Positions 23,756-34,610 are shown, numbered from the stretch's first letter. The stretch: 64,000 nt of DNA from Armigeres subalbatus (GCF_024139115.2 NC_085141.1:367187925-367251924); one strand, 5' to 3'. Notes: a model not told the origin generated them from the sequence alone. Numbers and translations: made by a program.

Positions 23756-24360
23756 CGGAACACTCTAGAAGTAGAGGCCTTTGTGCTCATGTATCAACGA
23801 TAAACTTTTTATTTGCATTCGATTCCGATTTTCTAGAGACTTTTTCATATACTGAGGTGCTTAAGTGCAGTGTTGAGCTGAATCACGATAACGATAAACA
23901 TTGCAATTTTCATGTGAAAACTTTTCACGTGAAAACAGTAGGTGAGTTGTCACCGGTGACAACTTCTCAAATTTTGTACTCAAACGATAATAAACACAGA
24001 ATTTTCATTCAATCATTATTCTTTTCTAATATCAGTTAATCGTCAACAGTCACGTTATATCTTCTATTTGGCGTTATGGATTCATGATAGTAAGGAAAAA
24101 GAGTTCAAAATATAACGGTAAATGCTTTATCAATCAAGATACGATTTTCAAACGATTCTTAATCGCTGGCGAGTTTTAATCACTTGCTAATTTAAAAGTA
24201 AAATCGCGGGTGAGCTTGACCTTTCCCGATTTGGTTTCGAATGCCCCACGCTACCAATATTTCTCAGATATGGTTGAAGTTCCTCCAATCCGCACAAAGC
24301 GCCAATAAAAATCATTTACCCACAAAATAATTTGTAACGGTTCTTGCTTGCTTGCTGTAA

Positions 24361-24364
24361 GGTG
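24361..24364. repeat. Target-site duplication GGTG (left)
   Basis: GGTG directly precedes the left LTR and is repeated at 31128-31131 after the right LTR, the 4-bp duplication typical of Ty3/gypsy integration. Confidence 0.85.
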
Positions 24365-24809
24365 TATCATGCCTCTTCTTAATTTGGCAGGTTCGTGGCA
24401 CGATTTTTACACTGCGCAATCCGTTGCGCTTGACCCTAAAGGGAGTTTCTTTTAAAACAGTGTCTAACCCAAAATCTGGGCAGATAGGATCACTAATCAC
24501 AAAACGATGTGGTTCCGAAGAACGCTAACTACGAACAGAACGTTTATTACAGAGTCCAAATGTGTTTTATATTACAAGCTATGTGTTGCTACATTTTCGC
24601 GTCATTGCGCATATACAAAGTGGTTTAATTTTGCTTACACTGGTTAAACGTGAGGGTATTGATCCGTGTGACAAATATAATTTATTGAGCATGGGAGAGT
24701 CGATGTGCTTGCTCTGCACAAGCATTGAAATAAGTAATTTGATCCGAACGCTTGGGGTGAAATTGCTAAGTTATGAGTTTTGTCAATCGTTAATACAATG
24801 TATATGACA
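24365..24809 (-). repeat. 3' LTR (445 bp)
   Basis: On the coding (minus) strand the LTR begins TGTCATATACATTG and ends GGCATGATA. It is identical to the other LTR by inspection except for one missing C in the run after CAGTGTC. Confidence 0.93.
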
Positions 24810-24821
24810 CCTCCCCTTTTT
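24810..24821 (-). promoter_or_regulatory. Polypurine tract
   Basis: AAAAAGGGGAGG on the minus strand abuts the 3' LTR; it is the plus-strand primer for reverse transcription. Confidence 0.8.
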
Positions 24822-24934
24822 ACAAAAAAAAATAATTGAAGTGAAATGAAATTATTTTATTTTTGACAAAATTTTGGCAATTCTTCGATTTTTTTTTCTC
24901 TTTTCTTTTTTTTTTGTTTTTGCGAGTTTATTCT

Positions 24935-26196
24935 TTATGCTTTTACAATTCTATTTTTATGAATTACTGTTTGTTTGTTTGTGTTTTCATTAACAATAGT
25001 ACAATTTGGGCTGTTGATTTCTTTTACAATATATGGGCCTAGATAGAATGGGTCTAATTTTTTACGATTTTCGTTTGTAATATAAATGTGGTCACCGATT
25101 CTCAGATCTATTGGATTAATTTTCTCGTTTACTACTTTTTGTCTACTTTCTTTTCGCTCTAGCAAATTGTCTCTAGCTAATTTGTTTGTTATATTCAGTT
25201 TAAATTTTAATTCGTTGTAATATTCCTCAAGGTTATAAATCGGCTCATGGTTTGACGTTTTCGAAAATCAATTGGTAAATTTGCTTTATGTCCAAATACT
25301 AATTCAAACGGTGTAAAACTGTGCTCGATATGGGGTGTTGTGTTGTAGCTGAATGTATAAAATTGAATCCAATCATCCCAGTCATCTTTGTGATCATTGG
25401 TAAAACATCGCAGATACTCGTTCAAGCATCTATGATTTCTTTCCAATGCTCCAATTGTCTGTGGGTGATACGCTGTTGAAAATTTTTGTTTTATAGATAA
25501 AAGTTAGCAAATTTGATCAAGGACTTCGTTGTTATACTCTGTGCCTTGATCTGTTCTAAATTCCAAAATATTTCCGTAAATCAGAATAAAATGTTCGACA
25601 AGCGCCTTTGCTATTATTGCTGCTTCTTTTGTAGGTATTGGAATACAAACTACGTATTTGGTTAGATTGCATTGTAGTGTTAGAATATACCGGTTACCGT
25701 TTCTCGTTCTTATGAACGGTCCAACTGTATCCGCTGAAAGAACTTCGAAAGGTTTTGATGGTGTGGTAGTAATAACTTGATTTTCTTTAGTATGTCGGTG
25801 AACTTTATTGATTTTGCACATATTGCAAGACTTGACAAAATTTGCAACATCTGCTTTCATGTTTCTCCATTTGTATACTTCTCTTATTTTCAAATACATT
25901 CTGTGCTGTCCAATATGACCTGACGTCGGGGTCATATGGAAATTCTGAAGAACTTCTTTGATTTTTTCCTGTGTTGTCAGTAGTTTTGGAGGATTGAATA
26001 ATATTATTTCGCATTTGGAAATGGCTCTGTTAGCGATTTCCTTGAATGTACTAGCGCTGATTTCTTTGACAAGTTTATCTTCGAGTGAAATGGCCAATTT
26101 ATCTCTTCTATATTTTATTAAAATCTCTTCAATTTTCAGAAGAGCATACTCTAGCGCATGACTTCCGTTATTCAGAGTAATTTCAATACTTCCCAA
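24935..26196 (-). pseudogene. Gypsy integrase, three frame-disrupted pieces
   Basis: The first piece, 26196-25504, contains an HHCC zinc-binding region (GHIGQHRMYLKIREVYKW, then SCNMCKINK). It also has the first two catalytic aspartates in SADTVGPF and FRTDQGTEYNN. The second piece, 25446-25207, starts at the LERNHR glutamate region. The third, 25165-24935, holds the C-terminal GPY/F-type module (DPFYLGPYIVKEI) and ends before the polypurine tract. The pieces lie in different frames, apparently from small indels near 25460-25500 and 25170-25205. The enzyme would insert the cDNA into host DNA; this copy cannot encode it as one chain. Confidence 0.88.
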
Positions 26197-26399
26197 TATT
26201 TTGTATAATTATGGCTGTATACATTAAATCTTACTTGGTTTCGGTGCACTTCGCAACCAAGCTTAAGGATTTTCTGGTCTCAGAGGGATTTTCAGTTTGC
26301 CAAGCATTAAGGTGATCAATCTTATTACTTGGTTCTTCTGATCTTAGTTTACTATTTGATTGTGAACTGTGTTGTTTTCTTGCCATTGCCCTAGTGTTG

Positions 26400-27854
26400 A
26401 CTGTTAAAACTGATAATTTTTCAGTTCATCTGAATTTGAAGGAATGCGCGAAAGTGCGTCTGCTCCTACATTACTTTTGCCTGAAACATATTCAATTTCG
26501 AAATCGAACTCTGCTAAATCTAAGCGCATTCGTGTTAATTTGCTAGTAGGATTCTTCATGCCGAATAGATATACTAGTGGCTTATGATCCGTACGAACTA
26601 TAAACTTTTTCCCGTGTAAATAACTTTTAAAATGATTGATGGCCCAATGTATGGCCGTTAGCTCTTTTCAATTGTTGGTTTGTTACTTTCACCTTTTGTG
26701 AAGCTTTTGCTTGCGTAGGCGATTGGTAAATCATGGTTGTCATGTTGTTGTGAAAGAATGGCTCCACACGCTACGTTAGAAGCATCCGTAGTAAGGATAA
26801 ATTCTTTCGTAAAGTCTGGGTAACGCAAAATTGTCGGAGATATAAGTAATCGTTTTAATTTCTCAAAACTGTTTTGATGTAAATGTGTCCAAGCAAATTT
26901 TACACCTTTTTCAATAAATTGTTCAAGGGCTTTGCTATATTCGCAAAATTTGGCACAAACTTTCTGTAATAATTACAGAAAGCGACGAATCGTCGTATTT
27001 CATCCGCATTTGTAGGTACTGGGAAATATTTGATGACTTGGAATTTGCTATTGTCTGGTAAAATCCCTTTATCTGTAATACGATGTCCTAGATAAAGAAC
27101 TTCTCTCCGAAAAAGTTGCATTTTCAGGGTTGAGCTTGAGATTATAGTACCTCAAGCGCTCGAAAACCTTTTGTAAATTGTTCAGATGATGATTTACTGA
27201 ACAACCTATAATAATTATATCGTCAATATATATAAAGGCACAATCAGGATATAATCCTGCCATAGCGATGTTCATCATTCGCTGGAAGCTATTAGGGCTA
27301 ATGTTTAACCCGAAAGGTAATCGCTTAAAATTGAAGTGTCCAGATGAAGTGGAAAAAGCTGTGTATTTTTTTGCTTCCGGATCCAATGGAATCTGGTGAA
27401 ATCCAGACATTAGATCCAGTGTTGTAAAATATTTAGCATTTCCTAATTGTTCAAGAATTTTATCAATTCTTGGCAATGGAAATTTATCTGCCAAGATTTT
27501 TTTATTCAACTGGCGAAAATCAACGACCAGTCTCCATTTTTTGCTATTGTTGTCCGATTTTTTTGGAACAAGTAAAATTGGACTATTATACGGCGATACT
27601 GATGGTTCTATAATATCGTCCTTCAGCATCTTTTGAACTTGTTTTTTTATTTCATCATTTTGTGAATAAATATTCTTATAATTCGGGATATAAACTGGAA
27701 CGGGGTCCGTTAAGTGAATATTTTGAGTATAAAATTTGTTTGTGCTCAATTTCTCATCTGACATACAGAAGATGTCTGAATTTTGTTCGATTAATTTTTT
27801 CAAAGGTTTCTGTACAAAGTGGGGAACGTTTGAAAAATCTATTTTAGAAAGCAA
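26400..27854 (-). pseudogene. Gypsy reverse transcriptase and RNase H, frameshifted
   Basis: The RT is at 27854-27069: KWRLVVDFRQLNKK, the LPFGL turn, and the catalytic FIYIDDIIIIG motif. A frame change near 27100 leads to 27121-26900 (VLYLGHRITDKGILPD, then FVAFCNYYRKFVPNFANIAK). RNase H follows with further breaks: DASNVACGAIL near 26790, TDHKPLVYLFGMKN near 26590, and the ADALSRI terminus near 26440. Motif order is typical of gypsy pol. The catalytic residues are intact in each piece, so the damage is recent indels rather than long decay. Confidence 0.9.
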
Positions 27855-27999
27855 TTTTGGTTTCGTTCATTATTTAAATTGGGTTTCGTCGCGATTTGTT
27901 CATAATTACAAAGTTCGTCGACAACGGGTTGAAAGTTCTGTATTTGTGCTTGTTTGTCAGTTGTGTTGATAAATTTTATCATAGCATTCGTTGGAGATA

Positions 28000-28480
28000 C
28001 TATTGTATTTCCACAAAATATTCAGGTAAAATTTCCTGTGAAAATACTATAGAATCAGAAGTAACTTTGAAGTTTGGTATTCTGCGTACTACTTCACACC
28101 TCGGTGGGAGAATAATGGTGTTTTGGAAACTATCCTCGATTGGTATTGAAACAACATGATTTTGGTAATTGAAATTTAATAGCCAATATTCATAGTCTAT
28201 AGTACATCTGTGTTTGATAAGAAAATCCCGTCCCAAAATACCGTCTGTTGGTATTGAAATCATTACCAACTATCTGAAAATTATGACTTATTTGAAGACA
28301 GTCATTGAATCGTAAGTTAGTAGTAGTTTCGGCAATGGTTTCAGATATTCCATTGGTTATACCTGAGAGTTTATATTTAATATTTCTATCAATAGGTTGG
28401 TTAACAGATATTTTCCCACTTTTAAAAAGTGAAACGTCGGCTCCACTATCAATTATTAATGTACATTTTGAATTGGTCAT
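28000..28480 (-). pseudogene. Gypsy aspartic protease, frameshifted
   Basis: Minus-strand 28480-28270 has the catalytic LIIDSGADVSLF motif. The second conserved block, DGILGRDFLIKH, lies in another frame at 28269-28000. The break is near 28262. The protease would mature Gag and Pol. It lies between gag and RT in the usual order. Confidence 0.88.
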
Positions 28481-28530
28481 ATGTACATCTAAAGTAATAA
28501 AATTTACAGCGTTTACATTTGTTAAGTAAA

Positions 28531-29700
28531 TTACGTTAGACGATGCGGGTTTACCTGCATCATATGTTGATCTAAAAAATTATCGTTATTAATACTTTGT
28601 ATATTACGTGAAAGATCCAGTTGATGAAAATTGGTTGGTACAGGAGGTGTATGAGATTGTGGTCCTGCATCTTGGGATATGGAATTTGGAATTGAGGCAT
28701 TATGAACACGTATTGCATCAGTTGTAAAGATTTGCCTTCGAGAATTTGTATGGTACCTTCCGCCACGTCCTCTATTTTGATAATAGTTATTCGTATTATG
28801 AGGAAAACTATTCCTGAATTGCAAATTATTTCCATGGTAGTTTGGTTGAGCGTTATACTGACCTCTTTTAAAGAAACGAGTTGTGTCGTTTCGGTTGCTA
28901 TTGAAGCGGCCTTTGTAGTTATGTTGCGTTTGTCTGCTTTTGAATGTTAACAATTGAGCAGATTGACGTGAAGTGTTTGCAGTATTTTCCAAAACCTTTT
29001 GCGTGGCTTCCTTCATGTCCTTAAATGTACCTGCTTTAAGAATGAGCTTTGTCTCAGCCGAACCAATACCATTAATTAAGGTATCTACTCCAGCTTTTGT
29101 TGACATTGCTGTTGATACTGTATCAGGAATTCCACTATTAAGGTAGACAGCCTTCAATTTTATGGTAAGTCTTTCCACCTCGTCGCAGAATTTTTCTTTT
29201 TGCTTTACTGCCTTCAGCTTGGCCAACATATTCTCCGGTGTGGTTTTATCCTCACATCTTGTTTTATCGTCAGCAATAATATCGTCAATCGTTGCCAATC
29301 TTTCGGGTAGACCCAATCTGGCTTTCCCCGTAAGACGTGTCTTCAAAAATCTTGCTGCTGTTGCTTGTTGGTTCGCCTCCGTTAGATCCTTCAAAAGATT
29401 TGCGGAATCCAAAAAGCATCGATACCGTCAGCCGTTCCATCGTATGGCTGTACGATAGATGTAGCTACTTTATAATCAAACGGCATTGTGACTTGTGGTT
29501 TAGTGTTTAATTGTTCAAATTTGAGTTTAAGAATATTTCGAATTTCAGATATTGAATTTCGAGATGCTTTAATTAAAAAGTTAATTCCGTATCCGGTATA
29601 GTATCTTCTTCTTCTAGTAACCCTCTTTCAATTTGGTTATATAACTCGTTTGCGTAGTTTAATTTAGCCTGAAGAGTGGTAACTGTGAAATTTTATTAAT
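28531..29700 (-). pseudogene. Gypsy gag, frameshifted, Arg/Gly/Asn-rich nucleocapsid
   Basis: The main frame 29412-28531 gives about 293 residues: a helical capsid-like part (LLKDLTEANQQATAARFLKT), then a basic, Asn/Arg/Gly-rich tail (YYQNRGRGGRYHTNSRR). No CCHC zinc knuckle is visible, so RNA binding would rely on the RG-rich tail. The upstream part (MPFDYKVATSIVQPYDG at about 29480) lies in a second frame joined at a T-run near 29411-29416, and more N-terminal sequence lies in a third frame up to about 29700. Homopolymer position suggests recent indels or assembly error. Confidence 0.8.
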
Positions 29701-29791
29701 GGATTTTTTTTAAATTATTTAGAAGTGTGTTCAGTAAGCCAATGTCGTCTTGTAAAGTCGACATTGATAAATATTTCAGCTAGATTAAATA

Positions 29792-30016
29792 TTATACATC
29801 AGCTATATTAGCGATAGATGCTGCTTTTCCCATGGCATACCCTTTACGCTGCCAGCGTTTCTTCAAGACTAAAATGAGTTGAATAAGTACAATTGCAAGG
29901 ATTAGCCAAAGTTTAATTTCGTGACTATCATGGTAATTTTCATTTTGTTCTAGGTGTTCAACTATGTTAATATTATTTTCGCCTTTTTGATCTACTTTTG
30001 AATTTGGTTTCCCCAT
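29792..30016 (-). CDS. Small membrane-protein ORF in the gypsy leader
   Basis: A 74-codon frame starting MGKPNSKVDQKG has one strong transmembrane segment (IKLWLILAIVLIQLILVL) followed by basic KKRW, giving a predicted N-out/C-in or tail-in topology. It ends shortly before gag, inside the element transcript. An upstream ATG would add six residues. The MG start could be myristoylated. Small leader ORFs exist in some gypsy-group elements, but I do not recognise this one. It is intact although gag and pol are broken. Confidence 0.5.
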   Translation of the reverse strand: MGKPNSKVDQKGENNINIVEHLEQNENYHDSHEIKLWLILAIVLIQLILVLKKRWQRKGYAMGKAASIANIADV

Positions 30017-30154
30017 CGTAATATAAATGTACAATATTTAATACACAATAATTATAATAATAACAATAATAACACGATGTAATAGTTTGAGTACTTCACC
30101 TTACTGAATTTTCCAGAACTCCAGCTGCTGTATTTTCACTCCACTGGTCTCAGG

Positions 30155-30385
30155 CTGGTGTTTTTGGCATCTGCATTCTCTTCATCGCCTTGCTCGTCTG
30201 CTGTACAGATTATCTTCCGTATCTTGGTATCTGCATTCTCTTCATCGCCTTGCTCGTCTGCTGTACAGATTATCTTCCGAATCTTGGTATCTGCATTCTC
30301 TTCATCACCCCTCTCGCCTGCTGTACAGATTGTCTTGCAGATCTTCGCATCTGCATTCTCTTCATATCCTTTCTCGTGTATCGAA
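30155..30385. repeat. 60-bp tandem repeats in the gypsy leader (about 3.7 copies)
   Basis: Units starting GCATCTGCATTCTCTTCATC recur with exact 60-bp spacing at 30165, 30225 and 30285, and partially at 30345. The first two differ at only a few positions. Each contains CTGCTGTACAG. They lie between the 5' LTR and gag. An open frame of 110 codons on the plus strand is a by-product. Confidence 0.93.
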
Positions 30386-30665
30386 CAGTTTGATTTTCAC
30401 TTCACTATTTTTCTCGTGCATCGTAATGATCGTTCACGCATTTTACTAGCACTATACAATTATTTTGTATTGTTTTGCACATTTCACTAGCATTGTACGG
30501 ATTGTCTTCCTCTCTTTTGTTGTGCACCGTGCCGATGGTTTTAAACCTCTGTGCTAGCACTTAAATACTGGCTGCAACGATTGCGACTCAATTCCACGCA
30601 AACCATCTCTTCAATTTCTTAATGGCTGTTTTCTTCATTCTCGGTAAACTGTTGCACTGCACTAA

Positions 30666-30681
30666 CTCTGGCCGGTCGCCA
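30666..30681 (-). promoter_or_regulatory. Primer-binding site
   Basis: On the minus strand TGGCGACCGGCCAGAG follows the 5' LTR. TGG complements a tRNA CCA end, and TGGCGACCG resembles the tRNA-Arg-type sites of some gypsy elements. Confidence 0.65.
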
Positions 30682-31127
30682 TATCATGCCTCTTCTTAAT
30701 TTGGCAGGTTCGTGGCACGATTTTTACACTGCGCAATCCGTTGCGCTTGACCCTAAAGGGAGTTTCTTTTAAAACAGTGTCCTAACCCAAAATCTGGGCA
30801 GATAGGATCACTAATCACAAAACGATGTGGTTCCGAAGAACGCTAACTACGAACAGAACGTTTATTACAGAGTCCAAATGTGTTTTATATTACAAGCTAT
30901 GTGTTGCTACATTTTCGCGTCATTGCGCATATACAAAGTGGTTTAATTTTGCTTACACTGGTTAAACGTGAGGGTATTGATCCGTGTGACAAATATAATT
31001 TATTGAGCATGGGAGAGTCGATGTGCTTGCTCTGCACAAGCATTGAAATAAGTAATTTGATCCGAACGCTTGGGGTGAAATTGCTAAGTTATGAGTTTTG
31101 TCAATCGTTAATACAATGTATATGACA
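30682..31127 (-). repeat. 5' LTR (446 bp)
   Basis: Nearly identical to 24365-24809, with one extra C. It carries the element promoter. On the right it is followed by the second GGTG (31128-31131). Confidence 0.93.
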
Positions 31128-31199
31128 GGTGGCTTGCTTTGGCACTCTAATATCCTTTTTGATGTACCATAAAAATCATCAACTCAAGATTAGTAGTCG

Positions 31200-31971
31200 G
31201 GGTCTGTTCACAAATTACGTAACGCATTTGGGGGGAGGGGGAGGTCCAACCTGAGTTATACTTTGTTACACTAAAAGGTTGGGGAGGGGGTGGGTACTAG
31301 CAAATGTTACGCATAACGCATAACGAATAAAAGTTAATCTTGAAGGTTTTTTTAATCACTGATTGAAGTAATTGCTAATACGTACCAACCATTCCTCTTC
31401 ACTACTATACTACGCATAATTGTCCCATGCTAGTCTTTGTAGTTTTTACTTGTGAAGGCTATTTTGATGTTTTTGGGAATCTTAAAAGACAACGAGTCTT
31501 GTTCGAATAATTGTTGCTAAATTTCGAGGCATTTTATTCTAAGCAATTGCACTTTAGCTCAACCACATAAACAGTTAAATTTAAAATGATTTGTCTACAG
31601 CTATCGTTTTAGTCATTACCGAAATCAAGCACATAGCGGGTGCGTTATGCGTAAAAGAACAAAGCGAATATCGTATTTCTCGAAAGAACAGTCCCGCTAA
31701 ACTAAAATTTGAATGGCCATGGTCGCAAGTTCTATTTGAGTTTTTACTAGCTGCATTTGATATCCTTGGTCTTAGTCATGTTCCGTTCCTGTTCTAACAG
31801 TTTTCAATAAATACCAAAACCCACATGCTTCAGAAAGAAAAAAAATATTTAAAATTTCTCAGTTACGCCTTATATGGGGGATGGAGGGTGCGAAAAATGT
31901 GACTTTTTGTTACGAGGGGAGGAGGGGTCAAAAACTCGGATTTTTGCGTTACGTAATTTGTGAACAGACCC
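31200..31971. mobile_element. 772-bp terminal-inverted-repeat element
   Basis: Ends are GGGTCTGTTCACAAATTACG and the complement at 31945-31971, continuing as GTAACGC. G-rich tracts (GGGGGGAGGGGGAGG and GAGGGGAGGAGGGG) lie inside each end. TCG is found at both outer flanks, a possible 3-bp duplication. No transposase is recognised; a 68-codon frame at 31591-31797 has no known motif. Confidence 0.75.
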
Positions 31972-31974
31972 TCG

Positions 31975-32340
31975 TGAGAAACTTGACTATCAATCTACAA
32001 GGCAGACAAAAATAACCCCTTTTTTGTTAACATCCGATTATTGTAAACATTGCATTAATGTGAACGATTTCTGTCCGAGTAGAACACAGAAAAACTCAAT
32101 ACTCTTTGACTATGGCATAAACTAACGAGATGTGTCCGAAAATCACAGATTTGCTTTGATTTACGACGATATTTATGTGTTATTTTTTTTCATTATGCTA
32201 GCTGTTTATGTTTACGTCTTGCGACATTGCTGCCAGCAGTTCAAACACACAAATAGCATAATTGAAATTTGAAACTAGATATTTCTGAATCGTCAACAAT
32301 CAGTACCTAGTCCAACCAAGATGCAACAGACTCTCCGGCA
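31975..32340. other. AT-rich stretch, nothing recognised
   Basis: No gene or repeat identified. Confidence 0.4.
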
Positions 32341-32519
32341 ATCCCAGGGTCGGCTAACTACTGGGTAATCAAGGGTTTTTCGTGGTAAACAAAAACTAAC
32401 AACACAGAACTTTCACATTACTTGCACATAATTTTATTTTTCCTAATTGTGGTGTGTGCGTGTTGTTCTGTGTAATAAATGTGTGTTAATTTGTTAAGTG
32501 TGACCTATTCTAATGTTGG

Positions 32520-32870
32520 TACCGGTACATACCGCTGCTGCTGTTGGTGACGGGAGTAGAATAGCCGACACAGCGACTCCGGTGAACGGACGGTCTTCGT
32601 CCGACGGGGCCAGCGGGCGTTGCTGGACAATGGTGGGCACGCGTCTTCCCTCGTAGGCGCGATCGGCCGGCCGTGGCTTAGCCACCTTGGACGGCCGAGA
32701 GGGGAAATCCTCCTTTACGATTAGGGCCTACGGCCCGAGGAATCGTCCGGTGAAGGACGTTAAAATCCTTGACGGATTCGGCGCGGAAGCCAAATGACTT
32801 CGCGGGCCGAACCGTGTGCTGAGAACCTACCACAAAAGGTAAAGGAAGAGACAAAAGAGGTCAAAGGACC
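32520..32870. other. GC-rich structured block
   Basis: A compact GC-rich tract in AT-rich DNA has several small hairpins: GGACGGTCTTCGTCC, GGGCCTACGGCCC and CGGCCGGCCG. It resembles a structured 5' UTR of a retroelement, but no adjacent coding region supports that. It is followed by a G-run near 32965. The minus-strand frame 32494-32685 is unconvincing. Confidence 0.35.
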
Positions 32871-33035
32871 GATTGGTATTAAAACCGGGTTTTCCAGTGC
32901 ACAGTGTCGAATTACCTGAACAGGTTTTCCCAATAATAAAATCTAGCTCCTGCTAGGAAGGGGGGGGGGATTCTCACACACTGTATCAACTGCACTAAAA
33001 AAACACTTCTTCAGCACACGGATGCCTGATATTAA

Positions 33036-33164
33036 CCCTTAAATGCGCAATGTTGTTTTAAAACAACAAACCGAAAATACGTTTAATGTTAATGGTTTTA
33101 ATGGTTGTTTACGTTAAAAATATTTTCGACGATTTCTAAAAAAATCGCCTTGCGCCTTTAAGGG
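33036..33164. mobile_element. 129-bp MITE with TTAA duplication (piggyBac-like)
   Basis: Terminal repeats CCCTTAAATGCGCAA and TTGCGCCTTTAAGGG are flanked by TTAA at 33032-33035 and 33165-33168. The TTAA target and CCC-starting ends fit piggyBac-type mobilisation. Confidence 0.8.
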
Positions 33165-33169
33165 TTAAA

Positions 33170-34130
33170 GAGGCCGAATATGGGCAATGGCTCCTCTTTT
33201 AAAAGAAATTCCCTCCATATTTTCCCACTATTTTCATTTCTGTTTCATCCAACATGACATTTGCACATCATGATGCCATGTTGGATTTTGGTAGCTTCCT
33301 CATGTAATTACAGCGGTACAATCCCTAACGTTTCTGTGGTAGCATCTACTGTTATTGCACAAGAAACGTGAAGGTTCCGAAACAACAACATAATGACAAA
33401 ACAAAAATCCACATTTTGTAACCAAACGGTTACAAATTTACTGCGTTTTCTTTTTGATTTTTCAAGACGTCCCAAAGTAGGATAATGAAGATATAATTAT
33501 GACATTAATAGATAACAGGTTGGAGGGAGATTTATTATTTTTTCGATATTTTACATGTTTTCACTATGATTTCACAGTATTTCATGTTGACATCACTGTC
33601 TGCTGCTATAGGTAATGATCAATGACTGCTTGCATACGACGCTGCCGACGACGAGCAACCGACGACGTCGTTAGCATGCGTGGCGGGAGGAGGAAATTTT
33701 TTCACTCAGTTTTATTTTGATTGAATCGACGCTAAATGAGCACTATATGGTTTGATAATTTATCAATGTGTAGATTAGGATTCTGACATAGTTCTGATAC
33801 TTTTTCTAGTAAAAGTATAATAAGGTGCGGTTTTTTCAATCTCAAACAAACTGCTCAGTGCTAATTGGAGTGAGAAAGTGGGTAATTTTAAGATTGTGTT
33901 GGTGAGCCGCACGGCAGCCATTCTGAATGACACCGTAAGAGGCCTTCATGACAAACCGTATCAAACATTTCTCGGTTCAATAATCTAGAATACTCTTTAC
34001 CAAATGAGTGCATAAATAGATAAGAATATTGCTTTACCTTCATTTCACAAGCAAAGTATCCCAAAAAACTCAAAGGTGCAGCCCAATCGGGTTGTACGCA
34101 AAGGTGACATAGAACTCCGTAGCCTTATTC
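33170..34130. other. Unassigned stretch
   Basis: Contains a small imperfect inverted repeat near 33250-33290 around CATCATGATG. No gene was found. Confidence 0.35.
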
Positions 34131-34134
34131 ATTT

Positions 34135-34610
34135 ATTTAGTTTACATCGAAACAGATAACACTAAATCAACAATTTGACGCCACAATACACGGTTCGAGG
34201 CCGCATCTCTCCTTCCTCGAATGCGCCCCACGCTCGCCAAGTCGTTTTGCACCTGGTCTGTCCACCTCGCTTGCTGCGCTCTACACCGTCTAGTACCTGC
34301 CGAATTGGAAGCGAACACCATCTTTGCAGGGTTGCTGTCTGGCATTCTTGCAACATGCCCTGCCCATCGTACCCTTCCGGCTTCAGCTACCTTCTGAATA
34401 CTGGGTTCGCCATAGAGCGTGGTTCAATCTTCGCCGCCACACATCGTCTTCTTGCACACCGCCAAAGAGGGTCCTAAGTACCCGTCTCTCGAATACTCCG
34501 AGTGCTTGCAAGTCTTCCCCGAGCATTGTCCACGTTTCGTGTCTGTAGAGTTTTTTTTCAATTACTTTATTTTCGTCCGTAGAGGACTACCATAACCTCA
34601 TGTACTGATT
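34135..34610 (-). pseudogene. RTE-like LINE, 3' fragment with micro-insertion
   Basis: Minus-strand coding remnants include RWTDQVQNDLASVGRIRG and VRWAGHVA-type sequence. The 3' terminus is AGATGTAAACTAAATAAATG-like at about 34135-34150, as at 7740-7772 and 57060-57095. It is truncated near 34610 and interrupted at 34551-34574 by a tiny insertion with a 10-bp flank duplication. It is dead. Confidence 0.75.
34551..34574 (-). mobile_element. 24-bp poly(A) micro-insertion with 10-bp target duplication
   Basis: GTCTGTAGAG (34541-34550) and GTCCGTAGAG (34575-34584) flank the insert. On the minus strand the insert reads GAAAATAAAGTAATTG followed by eight A. It looks like an ultra-short, 5'-truncated retroposon end. 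Confidence 0.6.

Larger units (their letters stand above)
24365..31127 (-). mobile_element. Full-length Ty3/gypsy LTR retrotransposon
   Basis: A 6.76 kb element on the minus strand has LTRs at both ends, a GGTG duplication, a primer-binding site beginning TGGCGACCGG next to the 5' LTR (30681 downward), and a purine tract AAAAAGGGGAGG directly before the 3' LTR (24810-24821). The order is leader with 60-bp tandem repeats, small membrane ORF, gag, protease, RT, RNase H, integrase. No env-like frame lies between integrase and the polypurine tract. The LTRs differ by one visible single-base indel, so insertion is recent, yet gag and pol carry several frameshifts. Either a defective copy was mobilised in trans, damage followed insertion, or the assembly contains indel errors. 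Confidence 0.93.

Noticed and set aside
24365..24935. env gene of an infectious gypsy-type element
   Set aside because: There is only about 125 bp between the integrase end and the polypurine tract; no env-like frame exists.
30158..30490. 110-codon plus-strand frame with repeated SAFSSSPCSSA
   Set aside because: Product of the 60-bp tandem repeat in the leader of a minus-strand gypsy element.
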